A DNA stretch of 64,000 bases from Neoarius graeffei (lineage: Eukaryota; Chordata; Actinopteri; Siluriformes; Ariidae), in contig NC_083579.1 of assembly GCF_027579695.1 (NCBI RefSeq), forward strand, positions 71,533,371 to 71,597,370, given 5' to 3'. A program made the position numbers and the translations under genes. Positions 9,903-20,247 of the stretch are shown here, piece by piece. The first letter of the stretch is position 1. Every line of letters begins with the position of its first letter. Under the pieces are notes generated by a model that worked only from the letters and a program-made list of their open reading frames with translations, did not search any database and had not been told where the DNA came from.

Positions 9903-11384
9903 CAGTGGGGCAAAAAAGTATTTAGTCAGTCACCAATTGTGCAAGTTCTCCCACTTAATAAAATGAGAGATGCCTGTCATTTTCATCATAGGTACACTTC
10001 AACTATGAGAGAGAAAATGAGAAAAAAAAATCCAGAAAATCACATTGTCTGATTTTTAAAGAATTTATTTGCAAATTATTGTGGAAAATAAGTATTTGGT
10101 CAATAACAAAAGTTCATCTCAATACTTTGTTATATACCCTTTGTTGGCAATGACAGAGGTCAAACGTTTTCTGTAAGTCTTCACAAGGTTTTCACACACT
10201 GTTGCTGGTATTTTGGCCCATTCCTCCATGCAGATCTCCTCTAGAGCAGTGATGTTTTGGGGCTGTCGCTGGGCAACACGGACTTTCAACTCCCTCCAAA
10301 GATTTTCTATGGGGTTGAGATCTGGAGACTGGCTAGGCCACTCCAGGACCTTGAAATGCTTCTTACGAAGCCACTCCTTTTTCATTCTTTCCTTTACATG
10401 GATCAGTCGTCCTGGTCCCTTTGCAGAAAAACAGCCCTAAAACATGATGTTTCCACCCCCATGCTTCACAGTAGGTATGGTGTTCTTTGGATGCAACTCA
10501 GCATTCTTTCTCCTCCAAACATGACAAGTTGAGTTTTTACCAAAAAGTTCTATTTTGGTTTCATCTGACCATATGACATTCTCCCAATCCTCTTCTGGAT
10601 CATCCAAATGCTCTCTAGCAAACTTCAGACGGGCCTGGACATGTACTGGCTTAAGCAGGGGGACACGTCTGGCACTGCAGGATTTGAGTCCCTGGTGGCG
10701 TAGTGTGTTACTGATGGTAGCCTTTGTTACTTTGGTCCCAGCTCTCTGCAGGTTATTCACTAGGTCACCCCGTGTGGTTCTGGGATTTTTGCTCACCATT
10801 CTTGTGATCATTTTGACCCCACGGGGTGAGATCTTGCGTGGAGCCCCAGATCGAGGGAGATTATCAGTGGTCTTGTATGTCTTCCATTTTCTAATAATTG
10901 CTCCCACAGTTGATTTCTTCACACCAAGCTGCTTACCTATTGCAGATTCAGTCTTCCCAGCCTGGTGCAGGTCTACAATTTTGTTTCTGGTGTCCTTTGA
11001 CAGCTCTTTGGTCTTGGCCATAGTGGAGTTTGGAGTGTGACTGTTTGAGGTTGTGGACAGGTGTCTTTTATACTGATAACGAGTTCAAACAGGTGCCATT
11101 AATACAGGTAACGAGTGGAGGACAGAGGAGCCTCTTAAAGAAGTTACAGGTCTGTGAGAGCCAGAAATCTTGCTTGTTTGTAGGTGACCAAATACTTATT
11201 TTACTGAGGAATTTACCAATTAATTCATTAAAAATCCTACAATGTGATTTCCTGGATTCTTTCCCCCCATTCTGTCTCTCATTGTTGAACTGTACCTATG
11301 ATGAAAATTACAGGCCTCTCTCATCTTTTTAAGTGGGAGAACTTGCACAATTGGTGGCTGACTAAATACTTTTTTGCCCCACTG
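9903..11384 (-). mobile_element. Tc1/mariner element, copy 1, defective
   Basis: It sits between duplicated TA dinucleotides (9901-9902 and 11385-11386) in a flank otherwise identical to 7225-7260. The inverted ends begin CAGTGGGGCAAAAAAGTATT. Length is about 1.48 kb. The transposase is on the minus strand and lacks an internal stretch. The insertion separates the V5 promoter region from DNA further upstream. Confidence 0.92.
10119..11021 (-). pseudogene. Tc1 transposase, internally deleted (copy 1)
   Basis: The N-terminal part (11021-10437, 194 codons) has the paired-like helix-turn-helix domains and the first catalytic Asp in VIWSDETK, then [10 protein letters not shown], where it meets a stop. 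The C-terminal part (10385-10119) starts near [10 protein letters not shown] and carries [18 protein letters not shown] with the catalytic Glu. The intervening 45 or so residues, which normally hold the second Asp (QDNDPKHT), are missing. No active enzyme can come from this copy. Confidence 0.85.
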
Positions 11385-11593
11385 TACAATTTGCTTTGAA
11401 CTATCCTGATTTTCATGTTTACTGTCCTAGAAAGGTTTCCAGAAACTCTGAAACAGAAAATAGTCTGAGAAGTAATGCACATATTCAATTCTCTACATGT
11501 GACACACATTGAGGAAGCACAGGGTCCCACCCCATAGCCAGTAACAACCATCTCCACACTTACCCACTGCTAATGTATGTTTCTCTCCTCAAC

Positions 11594-12046
11594 ATGAGGT
11601 GTTTGTGGTTGATTCTCTGCATTCTGACAGGACAATGGCTACTGACTTCATGTAAGCTTATAATGTCGTCAATACTGCATTATTTAAAGCAGCTTTAGAA
11701 TAACTCCAATAATTTCAAATAATCTTTCAAATAATACATTTTCATCATCGCAGGTCTGCAGGTCATACAGGCCCATCAGAACCCAGAGAACCTGATTGTT
11801 TCTCCTGGATCATCACTGAGCATCTCCTGCTCTATAACTGGCACTGATAATCCATATATTTACTGGTACCACTGGAATGAAACAGCAGGGTTCACACTGG
11901 TCTTTACTTCTTTGAGTACTGATTCAGTGACTCCTGCCAGTGAGGGTCAGTTTAAAGCTCACAGACCAAATTGGCTTCAGATCATTCTGGAGTCTGATGG
12001 AGTGAGTGAGATCGGCTCTGCAGTGTGGTACTGTGCAGCCAGACTC
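11594..12046 (+). pseudogene. V5: V segment with degenerate RSS
   Basis: Leader exon 11594-11651 and V exon 11754-12046 are open and normal (subfamily A; CDR1 TGTDNPY, CDR2 SLSTDSVTP, RPNWLQ, VWYCAARL). The signal after it is damaged: the heptamer reads TACAGCA, so the critical first C is lost, and the two other heptamer-like motifs seen in sister copies are altered too. Coding is intact, but RAG cutting should be very weak or absent, so it is an ORF-type segment rather than a full pseudogene. Confidence 0.72.
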
Positions 12047-12085
12047 TACAGCATCCTAGTGGCATTACAGAGCTGTACAAAAACC
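12047..12085 (+). other. Degenerate 23-RSS of V5
   Basis: TACAGCA (12047-12053), 23-bp spacer, intact nonamer ACAAAAACC (12077-12085). The first heptamer base is the one most needed for cleavage. Confidence 0.75.
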
Positions 12086-12600
12086 ACAACATCTCATTCA
12101 GCTTGGGTTTTATGCTCAAATATACGGTTTGAAATACAGTTTTAAATTGTTCATCAGTACAATACCTTAACAGACACAAGCCTGACTGATCTATAAAGTC
12201 ACGTTTGCTTTATTGAAATAATCAAAAGTTTTTGGAGTCTGCATTTTGAATTTTGTTAGTTGCGATGTCACTTTAAAGGTGAAAAAAGATCTGATATGAC
12301 TGATGTTGGTTTAATTTTTTACATCATGAAAAGCTGCAATTTTAAGAGTTGTGTGTAGACTTTTATATCCACTGTAGTGAAATGGAGTGTGTGTGTGTTT
12401 TCTATGGGTGATAATATCCTGTCAAGGTTTCCAGACACTTTAAAACGAGAGAAGAACATCACCTAAGATAAACCCCAGCGTATGTAATGCTCCAGCTGTG
12501 ACGCAGGGTGAACTCGCACAGGGTCCCACCCCATTGCTCAGTAACAGCCTGTTTCAGCACAGAGCCCGAGTTATTACAACTGCTACTGCATGTTGTCCTC
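12086..12600 (+). other. V5-V6 intergenic, no gene seen
   Basis: Near-copy of the V3-V4 spacer (7943-8460), with the promoter box at 12521-12534. Confidence 0.55.
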
Positions 12601-13047
12601 ATGATTATGATGCATTTGCAATTAACCCTGTTTATTCTGACAGTAAACTGGTTTTCATGTATATGTAAGCTAAGAATCTAATTAATTCATCATTATTGAG
12701 AACTTTGACAAGAGCAATGTCAAGCTCATTAAATTTTTTTTTTAATATGCACAGGTATGCAGGTCATACAGGTCCTTCAGGACACAAAGGACCTGGTTCT
12801 GTCCAAAGGATCATCGTTGAAGATCTACTGCTCTATAAATGGCACGAGTAATCCAGACCTGTTCTGATACCGCTGGAATGAAACAGCAGGGCTTACGCTG
12901 GTCTTCACCTCTCAAGGTGCTTTAATGATGGACCCAGTCAGTAAAGGCCAGTTTAAATCGAACAGACCTACAGACTTTCAGATGTTTCTGGAGTCTGATG
13001 GAGTGAGTGAGATCGGTTCTACAGTGTGGTACTGTGCAGCCAGACCC
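12601..13047 (+). pseudogene. V6: V pseudogene, stop at the core Trp
   Basis: The leader 12601-12664 is intact (MIMMHLQLTLF start). The V exon 12755-13047 belongs to subfamily B1 and is otherwise V1-like (NGTSNPD, RPTDFQ), but the codon for the core framework-2 Trp is TGA (12865-12867; sister copies have TGG). The RSS is intact, so a rearranged V6 would always be non-productive. Confidence 0.85.
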
Positions 13048-13086
13048 CACAGCATCACAGTGTCATCACAGAGCTGTACAAAAACC
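13048..13086 (+). other. 23-RSS of V6
   Basis: CACAGCA (13048-13054), 23-bp spacer, ACAAAAACC (13078-13086). Confidence 0.83.
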
Positions 13087-13383
13087 ACAAGTCATTAGGA
13101 TTGGGCTTCTCGAATAGATAGTTTTGTATATATTTCACGTTGTCGAGATCACATGACCTTCACTGAGTCAAGCACGGCTGTAGTTGATGCAGTCAAATGT
13201 TTGCTTCATCAGTGAAGAATCTGTGAGTGTAATCTGAAGCATGAAGGTGAGCGAGTCAACAGGAAGCTGCAAACAGTAAAACTGAAATTCTCTTTTTTTA
13301 ACAGAGATGGTGGTGTTGGTTTACTCACAGCTCATTTTTATTCCAGTGATGCTTGTTCTGTACTCTGATATATTTTCAATCAG

Positions 13384-13756
13384 GGAGGCACGGTGGTGTA
13401 GTGATTAGCGCTGTCGCCTCACAGCAAGAAGGTTCGGGTTCGAGCCCCGTGGCCGGCGAGGGCCCTTCTGTGCGGAGTTTGCATGTTCTCCCCGTGTCCG
13501 CATGGGTTTCCTCTGGGTGCTCCGGTTTCCCCCACAGTCCAAAGACATGCAGGTTAGGTTAACTGGTGACTCTAAATTGAGCGTAGGTGTGAATGTGAGT
13601 GTGAATGGTTGTCTGTGTCTATGTGTCAGCCCTGTGATGACCTGGCGACTTGTCCAGGGTGTACCCCGCCTTTCGCCCGTAGTCAGCTGGGATAGGCTCC
13701 AGCTTGCCTGCGACCCTGTAGAAGGATAAAGCGGCTAGAGATAATGAGATGAGATG
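13384..13756 (+). repeat. tRNA-derived SINE, copy 1
   Basis: Full-length, about 373 bp, with a target duplication ATATTTTCAATCAG on both sides. The head has pol III A-box and B-box sequences (TGGTGTAGTGA, GGTTCGAGCCC), and the tail ends in GATGAGATG repeats. It resembles the Mermaid-type SINEs reported from fish. Confidence 0.85.
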
Positions 13757-13779
13757 ATATTTTCAATCAGAAACTCATG

Positions 13780-14157
13780 TTGGGCGACACGGTGGTGTAG
13801 TGGTTAGTGCTGTCGCCTCACAGCAAGAAGGTCTGGGTTCGAGCCTTGTGGCCGGCGAGGACCTTTTTGTGCGGAGTTTGCATGTTCTCCCCGTGTCCGC
13901 ATGGGTTTCCTCTGGGTGCTCCGGTTTCCCCCACAGTCCAAAGACATGCTGGTTAGGTTAACTGGTGACTCTAAATTGACCGTAGGTGTGAATGTGAGTG
14001 TGAATGGTTGTCTGTGTCTATGTGTCAGCCCTGTGATGACCTGGCGACTTGTCCAGGGTGTACCCCGCCTTTCGCCCGTAGTCAGCTGGGATAGGCTCCA
14101 GCTTGCCTGCGACCCTGTAGATCAGGATAAAGCGGCTAGAGATAATGAGATGAGATG
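13780..14157 (+). repeat. tRNA-derived SINE, copy 2
   Basis: Full-length, flanked by AGAAACTCATG. Its target overlaps the right-hand target copy of SINE 1, so it landed after it, in the same orientation and only 23 bp downstream. Confidence 0.85.
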
Positions 14158-14664
14158 AGAAACTCATGATCTATTTTCTGTATAAAACATCATTTTCTAA
14201 AAAAAAGATATGCTATTATCAGCACTGTTTTTACTACTTTATGAACAGATTATGGAATAAATGTTTCTATTTTACAGTAGTTTAAGGTGAAAAAAGTGAA
14301 ATAAAAGGAATTTGAGAACATTTTGCTGTGAAGAACATGTTTCACTGGTGATCGTTCAGGAAACCTGGCCTTTGCATGTTTATGTGAATCTGCTGAAGTG
14401 CTTTGGATTATCATCTCACAATGAACCAACAATGGTCTAGTTTTAATCGTGCATATACAATTTGCTTTGAAATATCCTGATTTTCATGTTTACTGTCTTA
14501 GAAAGGTTTCCAGAAACTCTGAAACAGAAAATAGTCTGAGAAGTAATGCACATATTCAATTCTCTACATGTGACACACATTGAGGAAGCACAGGGTTCAA
14601 CCCCATAGCCAGAAGCAACCATCTCCACACTTACCCACTGCTAATGTATGTTTCTCTCCTCAAC
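14158..14664 (+). other. V7 upstream region, no gene seen
   Basis: Same upstream region as V3 and V5, with small deletions. The promoter box is a variant (14593-14606, GGGTTCAACCCCAT). Confidence 0.55.
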
Positions 14665-15117
14665 ATGAGGTGTTTGTGTTTGATTCTCTGCATTCTGACA
14701 GGACAATGGCTACTGACTTCATGTAAGCTTATAATGTTATCAATACTGCATTATTTAAAGCAGCTTTAGAACAACTCCAATAATTTCAAATAATCTTTCA
14801 AATAATACATTTTCATCATCGCAGGTCTGCAGGTCATACAGGTCCATCAGAACCCAGAGAACCTGATTCTTTCTCCTGGATCATCACTGAGCATCTCCTG
14901 CTCTATAACTGGTACGAACAACCCGTATCTTTACTGGTACCACTGGAATGAAACAGCAGGATTCACATTGATCTTCACCTCTCGAATTACTGGTTCAGTG
15001 AATCCAGCCAGTGAGGGTCAGTTTAAATCTCACAGACCTAAAGACCTTCAGATCATTCTGGAGTCTGATGGAGTGAGTGAGATCGGCTCTGCAGCGTGGT
15101 ACTGTGCAGCCAGACCC
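14665..15117 (+). CDS. V7: V segment, subfamily A, intact
   Basis: Leader exon 14665-14722 (MRCLCLILCILTGQWLLTS, donor GTAAGC) and V exon 14825-15117. CDR1 is TGTNNPY, CDR2 SRITGSVNP and the FR3 site RPKDLQ. Before the second Cys it reads SAAWYC, where all sister copies have AVWYC or TVWYC; the change is conservative and the frame is open. FTLIFTS replaces FTLVFTS. Confidence 0.8.
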
Positions 15118-15156
15118 CACAGCATCACAGTGTCATCACAGAGCTGTACAAAAACC
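15118..15156 (+). other. 23-RSS of V7
   Basis: CACAGCA (15118-15124), 23-bp spacer, ACAAAAACC (15148-15156). Confidence 0.83.
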
Positions 15157-15271
15157 AAAATGTCTCATTAAACTTGGGTTTCTCAAATGCACAGCTTTGT
15201 GTGCATTTTACATTATTGAGTCCACAGGACTATGACTGAATGAAGAAAAATTGTAATCGGTATAATCCTAT

Positions 15272-15561
15272 TGTGGCAGCAGGGGCGTGGTCAAGTGTCA
15301 GTCTGTGACCGGAGGGCGGAGTCAGGGAAGGTAAGTGGCAGAATCACTGCACCTGATATTGGTTAATCTGTGTTTGTGTGTCTTCTCCAGTGACCGCGCC
15401 CTATATAAGGAGAGAGAGAGCAGAGAAAGGGAGCTCTCTCCCCTGCCAGGCAACTGTAGTATGTTGAGCGGGGTGGGTGGAGCACAGAAGTATGGCAGGC
15501 CAGAACTGAGTTTGCAAAAACTCTTTATTTTCAGCTTTTCAGCTTCAAATACTACTCCCAG

Positions 15562-15619
<58 letters not shown>

Positions 15620-15804
15620 CAGTTGCCTGGCAGGGGAGAGAGCTCCCTTCCTCTGCTCTCTCTCTCCTTATATAGGGCGCGGTCACTGGGGAAGACACAC
15701 AAACACAGATTAACCAACATCAGGTGCAGTGATTCTGCCACTTACCTTCCCTGACTCCGCCCTCCGGTCACAGACCGACGCTTGACCACACCCCCGCTGC
15801 CACA
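15272..15804 (-). mobile_element. Inverted-LTR unit 1 (Gmr1-like fossil)
   Basis: Perfect inverted ends TGTGGCAGC...GCTGCCACA, with a 5-bp target duplication CCTAT (15267-15271, 15805-15809). On the minus strand it is a complete LTR of the Gmr1-like family (15804-15455), followed at once by an inverted copy of its own U3 part (15454-15272). A (CA)n run lies in the U5-proximal part. It is a non-coding fossil; the single target duplication shows that the whole palindrome was inserted as one unit. Confidence 0.8.
15563..15618 (+). repeat. (CA)n microsatellite
   Basis: About 28 CA units inside inverted-LTR unit 1. Confidence 0.9.
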
Positions 15805-15809
15805 CCTAT

Positions 15810-16032
15810 ATTTTCTTCAACAGTGAAAAATATATGAGTGCAGTCTTAAGATTCAGCGTCAGAGATTCAACAGGACGCAAACAATAAAACATGAAATTAT
15901 CATTTTGTAACAGAGATGATGATTATGTTGGTTTACTCATGTTTGTTCCAGTGATGCTTTTTCAAAGTTACTTGACCCCCCCCCTATAATCATTCACATC
16001 ACACAATTGTGATATTATTTCTCTCTAAAACA
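15810..16032 (+). other. Degraded V 3' flank
   Basis: Matches 6740-6860 at low identity (TCAACAGGA...GCAAACAATAAAAC, GTTTACTCA). It is a decayed V-array spacer with no gene. Confidence 0.5.
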
Positions 16033-16405
16033 TCTCATCTCATTATCTCTAGCCGCTTTATCCTGTTCTACAGGGTCGCAGGCAAGCTGGAGCCTATCCC
16101 AGCTGACTACGGGCGAAAGGCGGGGTACACCCTGGACAAGTCACCAGATCATCACAGGGCTGACACATAGACACAGACAACCATTCACACTCACATTCAC
16201 ACCTACGCTCAATTTAGAGTCACCAGTTAACCTAACCTGCATGTCTTTGGACTGTGGGGGAAACCGGAGCACCCAGAGGAAACACACGCAGACACGGGGA
16301 GAACATGCAAACTCTGCACAGAAAGGCCGTCGTTGGCCACGGGGCTCGAACCCGGACCTTCTTGCTGTGAGGCGACAGCGCTAACCGCTACACCACCGTG
16401 CCGCC
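16033..16405 (-). repeat. tRNA-derived SINE, copy 3
   Basis: Full-length and minus strand, with target duplication TCTCTAAAACA on both sides. The head lies at the right-hand end (CCACCGTGCCGCC). Confidence 0.87.
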
Positions 16406-16416
16406 TCTCTAAAACA

Positions 16417-16780
16417 TTTAAAACAAAATTAAACTGTCCTGTAATCACATTTTTTTCAGAAAAAAATGAAAGAAAAAGATGTTTGTGGTAACACTGATTT
16501 AGTACTTTATGAACAAATCATAGAACTAATCTTTTTGCTTACATTTTTGAGTTAAGAACAAATGTAAAGTAAAAGCAATCTGAGAACATCCTGCAGGTCC
16601 AGATTACATAAAACCACCTTCACTGACAATTCAAGAAACTTGGCCTTTGCAAATGTTTTATTCTTTGGTGAGCGAGCCTTGTTTATGTGAGTTTGTTGGA
16701 GTGCTTTGGATTATCATCCAAAAAAATGATAAGACAGTCAGTGCAGTTCAGTTCAGTTCAGTTCAGTTTTATTCGTCATG
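16417..16780 (+). other. Decayed V upstream region
   Basis: 16590-16725 aligns by eye with the V3/V5 upstream flank (AAACCACCTTCACTG, TTTGGATTATCATC). After it comes a GTTCA repeat and a TTTTATTCGTCATG stretch that belongs to another repeat. Confidence 0.5.
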
Positions 16781-17658
16781 TGTTAAAGGTTCTGACTGCA
16801 AAGTTGAATTCTGGGCAAAATGTTCTCTTTATATAGCTGTTGGAGTTTTGAGATGTTTCGCTGCTACACACACACTGTGTATCCTGTGTGCAAATGTTTT
16901 GCCAAGATAAAAAGCATCCTGCATTTTATGATTCTGGAGATTGCCGAAGCAAGTGACCAGCAATATCACATGACCACTGTGGGGCGTGTTTGTCCTACTT
17001 TTAACCAAAACAAGTCGGCGTGGGCAAACATGGTGGACTCGTCTCTCCCTCCAGCTAAAAGCCAGCAGAAAAGAAAAGGAAAGCCTGCATAGTGAGTACA
17101 ACTGCAAGATAGCGTTAGGTTAGATGACGTGTCATTTTTATGGATAGATAACTAAAGCTAGCGCTTTGTTATCTTAGCTTTAGAATGCATGGGCTCGACT
17201 CCATGGTCGCGAGTATGGAGTTATACACTGAACATTTTGATCTTACAGAGAAAGAAATGATAATGCAAAAGCAGTAACAGAGAAAATATATATTTGTCTT
17301 TTGTTTCACAGATCTATTTGCGAATGTCAACCACAAATTACATCCCTACGACTCAAAACTCTCTGAGGTCGATTCAGAGTCACAATGTTTTTCGCGCGTT
17401 GCCATCTTGGTGTGACGCAGTTCCATAGTTATGCTAGTTAGTTCAAGCTCCTCGCATTCGGCTGTTTCTGTAGGGCTGTACTGTTTACCTCAAGAGGGAG
17501 AAAAACGTCCCAAAACGGAGAAAAATGACCCTCAGGACATCAGAATGATCACATCTCATCCACATAACATTGTTCTTGTGAGACAGGAAAATGCCATGCA
17601 CTCTAAAAAAAAAAAAAAGTGAACATTTCAGATGACTTTGCAATCAGCACCTTTAACA
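16781..17658. mobile_element. Non-autonomous DNA element with TIRs
   Basis: The ends are inverted: TGTTAAAGGTTCTGACTGCA at left, and the complement of TGCAATCAGCACCTTTAACA at right, 878 bp apart. No transposase is seen; a 90-codon frame at 16820-17092 has no recognisable domain. The superfamily is not determined because a clear target duplication was not found. Confidence 0.6.
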
Positions 17659-18389
17659 CAAGGTCAACATTACAATGAAATGCGTTGAACGAGAGAAGAA
17701 ACAGAAACAAGTCTCTCAGCACTGGAGTCTGACAGAAGTTTAAAAGTATTGCAATATAAAAATTAAAAGTCATAAATATAAAATAGAAATCAAATAAAAA
17801 TAGAAAGAATTAAAAGTCATATCGAAGGGGAAGTATGTGCATGCATTGTCTCAGGTGGTGGGGGTGGTGGTGGGGGTGTACCACAAGCACCAGTCTTGCA
17901 CGTTGGTAAAACTGACACATGTGAGTACCAATAATTGCACATTATCGAAAGACAAATTAAGTACGAGTATCAATTACAGTTAGCATTATAGACAAAGTAA
18001 ACAGAGTTGGTTTAGTGTGGGAAGCATCACAGGCTGATGTGGGAGCAGCACCAAGCAGGATCGGCAGCGTCTCAAGAGAGTGGTGTGATCAGCTGAGCGT
18101 ACCAGCCGCACTGAGCTCCCTGACCAGAAGTGTATCTACAGCAAGTGGTGCTCAACTGATGCCAGAAAGATAGTGAAGGACCTCAGCTATCCGAACAATG
18201 AACTCTTCTGGAAGTGTTTCTGCTCCCTGAAGGCCAACACATACAGTAAGGAGGAGGTTCTTCCCACAGGCAATTTGGCCCCTCAACCAGGAAAACATCT
18301 ATAGGACTCAGCCTTGGACATGGTTGCACAGCACGACAACCCCTACATTCCTGTTAATAACACCAATATTACCTCATACGGTATTTATA
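17659..18389 (+). repeat. LINE-like 3' fragment and unidentified sequence
   Basis: 17660-18010 shows nothing recognisable apart from a GGTGGGGGTGG run (about 17855). 18020-18340 looks like the end of a LINE coding region (for example KDLSYPNNELFWKC and LLKANTYSK-like words) with frame breaks. It continues after the Tc1 copy at about 20002. The family is uncertain. Confidence 0.35.
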
Positions 18390-19999
18390 CAGTGGTGCTT
18401 GAAAGTTTGTGAACCCTTTAGAATTTTCTATATTTCTGCATAAATATGACCTAAAACATCATTGGATTTTCACACAAGTCCTAAAAGTAGATAAAGAGAA
18501 CCCAGTTAAACAAATGAGATAAAAATATTATACTTGGTCATTTATTTATTGAGGAAAATGATCCAATATTACATATCTGTGAGTGGCAAAAGTATGTGAA
18601 CCTTTGCGTTCAGTATCTGGTGTGACCCCCTTGTGCAGCAATAACTGCAACTAAACATTTCTGGTAACTGTTGATCAGTCCTGCACACTGGCTTGGAGGA
18701 ATTTTAGCCCATTCCTCCATACAGAACAGCTTCAACTCTGGGATGTTGATGGGTTTCCTCACATGAACTGCTCACTTCAGGTCCTTCCACAACATTTCGA
18801 TTGGATTAAGGTCAGGACTTTGACTTGGCCATTCCAAAACATTAACTTTATTCTTCTTTAACCATTCTTTGGTAGAACGACTTGTATGCTTAGGGTTGCT
18901 GTCTTGCTGCATGACTCACCTTCTCTTGAGATTTAGTTCATGGACAGATGTCCTGATATTTTCCTTTAGAATTTGCTGGTATAATTCAGAATTCCTTGTT
19001 CCAACAATGATGGCAAACCATCCTGGCCCAGATGCAGCAAAACAGGCCCAAACCATGATACTACCACCACCATGTTTCACAGAAGGGATAAGGTTCTTAT
19101 GTTGGAATGCAGTGCTTTCCTTTCTCCAAACATAACACTTCTCATTTAAACCAAAAAGTTCTATTTTGATCTCATTTGCCCACAAAACATTTTTCCAATA
19201 GCCTTCTGGCTTGTCCACATGATCTTTAGCAAACTGCAGATGAGCAGCAATGTTCTTTTTGGAGAGCAATGGCTTTCTCCTTGCAACCCTGCCATGCACA
19301 CCATTGTTGTTCAGTGTTCTCCTGATGGTGGACTCATGAACACTGGCTAATGTTAATGTGAGAGAGGTCTTCAGTTGCTTAGAAGTTACCTTGGGGTCCT
19401 TTGTGACCTCACCGACTATTACACACCTTGCTCATGGAGTGATCTTTGTTGGTCGACCACTCCTGGGGAGGGTAACAATGGTCTTGAATATCCTCCATTT
19501 GTACACAATCTGTCTGACTGTGGATTGGTGGAGTCCAAACTCTTTAGAGATGGTTTTGTAACCTTTTCCAGCCTGATGAGCATCAGCAACGCTTTTTCTG
19601 AGGTCCTCAGAAATCTCCTTTGTTCGTGTCATGATACACTTCCACAAACATGTGTTGTGAAGATCAGACTTTGATAGATCCCTGTTCTTTAAATAGAACA
19701 GGGTGCCCACTCACACCTGATTGTCATCCCATTGAATGAAAACACCTGACTCTAATTTCACCTTCAAATTCACTGCTAATCCTAGAGGTTCACATACTTT
19801 TGCCACTCACAGATCTGTAATATTGGATCATTTTCCTCAATAAATAAATGACCAAGTATAATATTTTTGTCTCATTTGTTTAACTGGGTTCTCTTTATCT
19901 ACTTTTAGGACTTGTGTGAAAATATGATGATGTTTTAGGTCATATTTATGCAGAAATATAGGAAATTCTAAAGGGTTCACAAACTTTCAAGCACCACTG
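18390..19999 (-). mobile_element. Tc1/mariner element, copy 2, defective
   Basis: Flanked by TA on each side (18388-18389, 20000-20001). The inverted ends begin CAGTGGTGCTTGAAAGTTTG. It is 1.61 kb long and from a different lineage than copy 1. The transposase is broken. Confidence 0.92.
18600..19710 (-). pseudogene. Tc1 transposase pseudogene (copy 2)
   Basis: The N-terminal DNA-binding part (19710-19432) contains MTRTKEISEDLRKSVADAHQ. The middle part (19299-18916) contains [20 protein letters not shown]. Both run into breaks. The usual WSDE motif reads WANE, so the first catalytic Asp is replaced by Asn. The C-terminal part, with QQDSNPKHT and [13 protein letters not shown], follows after a stop. 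The coding part is dead. Confidence 0.82.
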
Positions 20000-20001
20000 T
20001 A

Positions 20002-20247
20002 CATAATTATTTATTATATATTTTGGCAATTTCACTACAGCTACCTCAGCCTGATGTTGTACAGCATTGTATTGCACATACTGTACAACTGCACATTTAT
20101 GTGCTTTATTCCGCATATAGTCCATACTGTTGCTGCCATTTATCTTTTCTATCCTTTCTGTGTTTATATTTTTCCTTTTCTACTTGTATACAAGAAGAAG
20201 AACAAGCCAAGAAGCCTTTATTTGTCACACATACACTCAAGCACAGA
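20002..20247 (+). repeat. Composite interspersed repeat, left part
   Basis: A repeat with AAGAAGAAGAAC and TTTATTTGTCACA stretches. Its continuation is at 21738 after a nested element, since CAAGCACA...CACACAGTGAAAT joins naturally across it. It looks like a LINE/SINE tail common in fish genomes. Confidence 0.45.

Noticed and set aside
13390-13460. Possible tRNA gene
   Set aside because: A- and B-box are present, but this is the head of the SINE repeated eight times, not a foldable single tRNA gene.
15335-15754. 139-residue ORF with poly-His/Thr stretch
   Set aside because: It runs across the LTR palindrome and the CA repeat; no protein family.
16820-17092. 90-residue ORF possibly a host first exon
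   Set aside because: It lies inside a TIR-bounded element and has no domain or splice evidence; not called as a gene.
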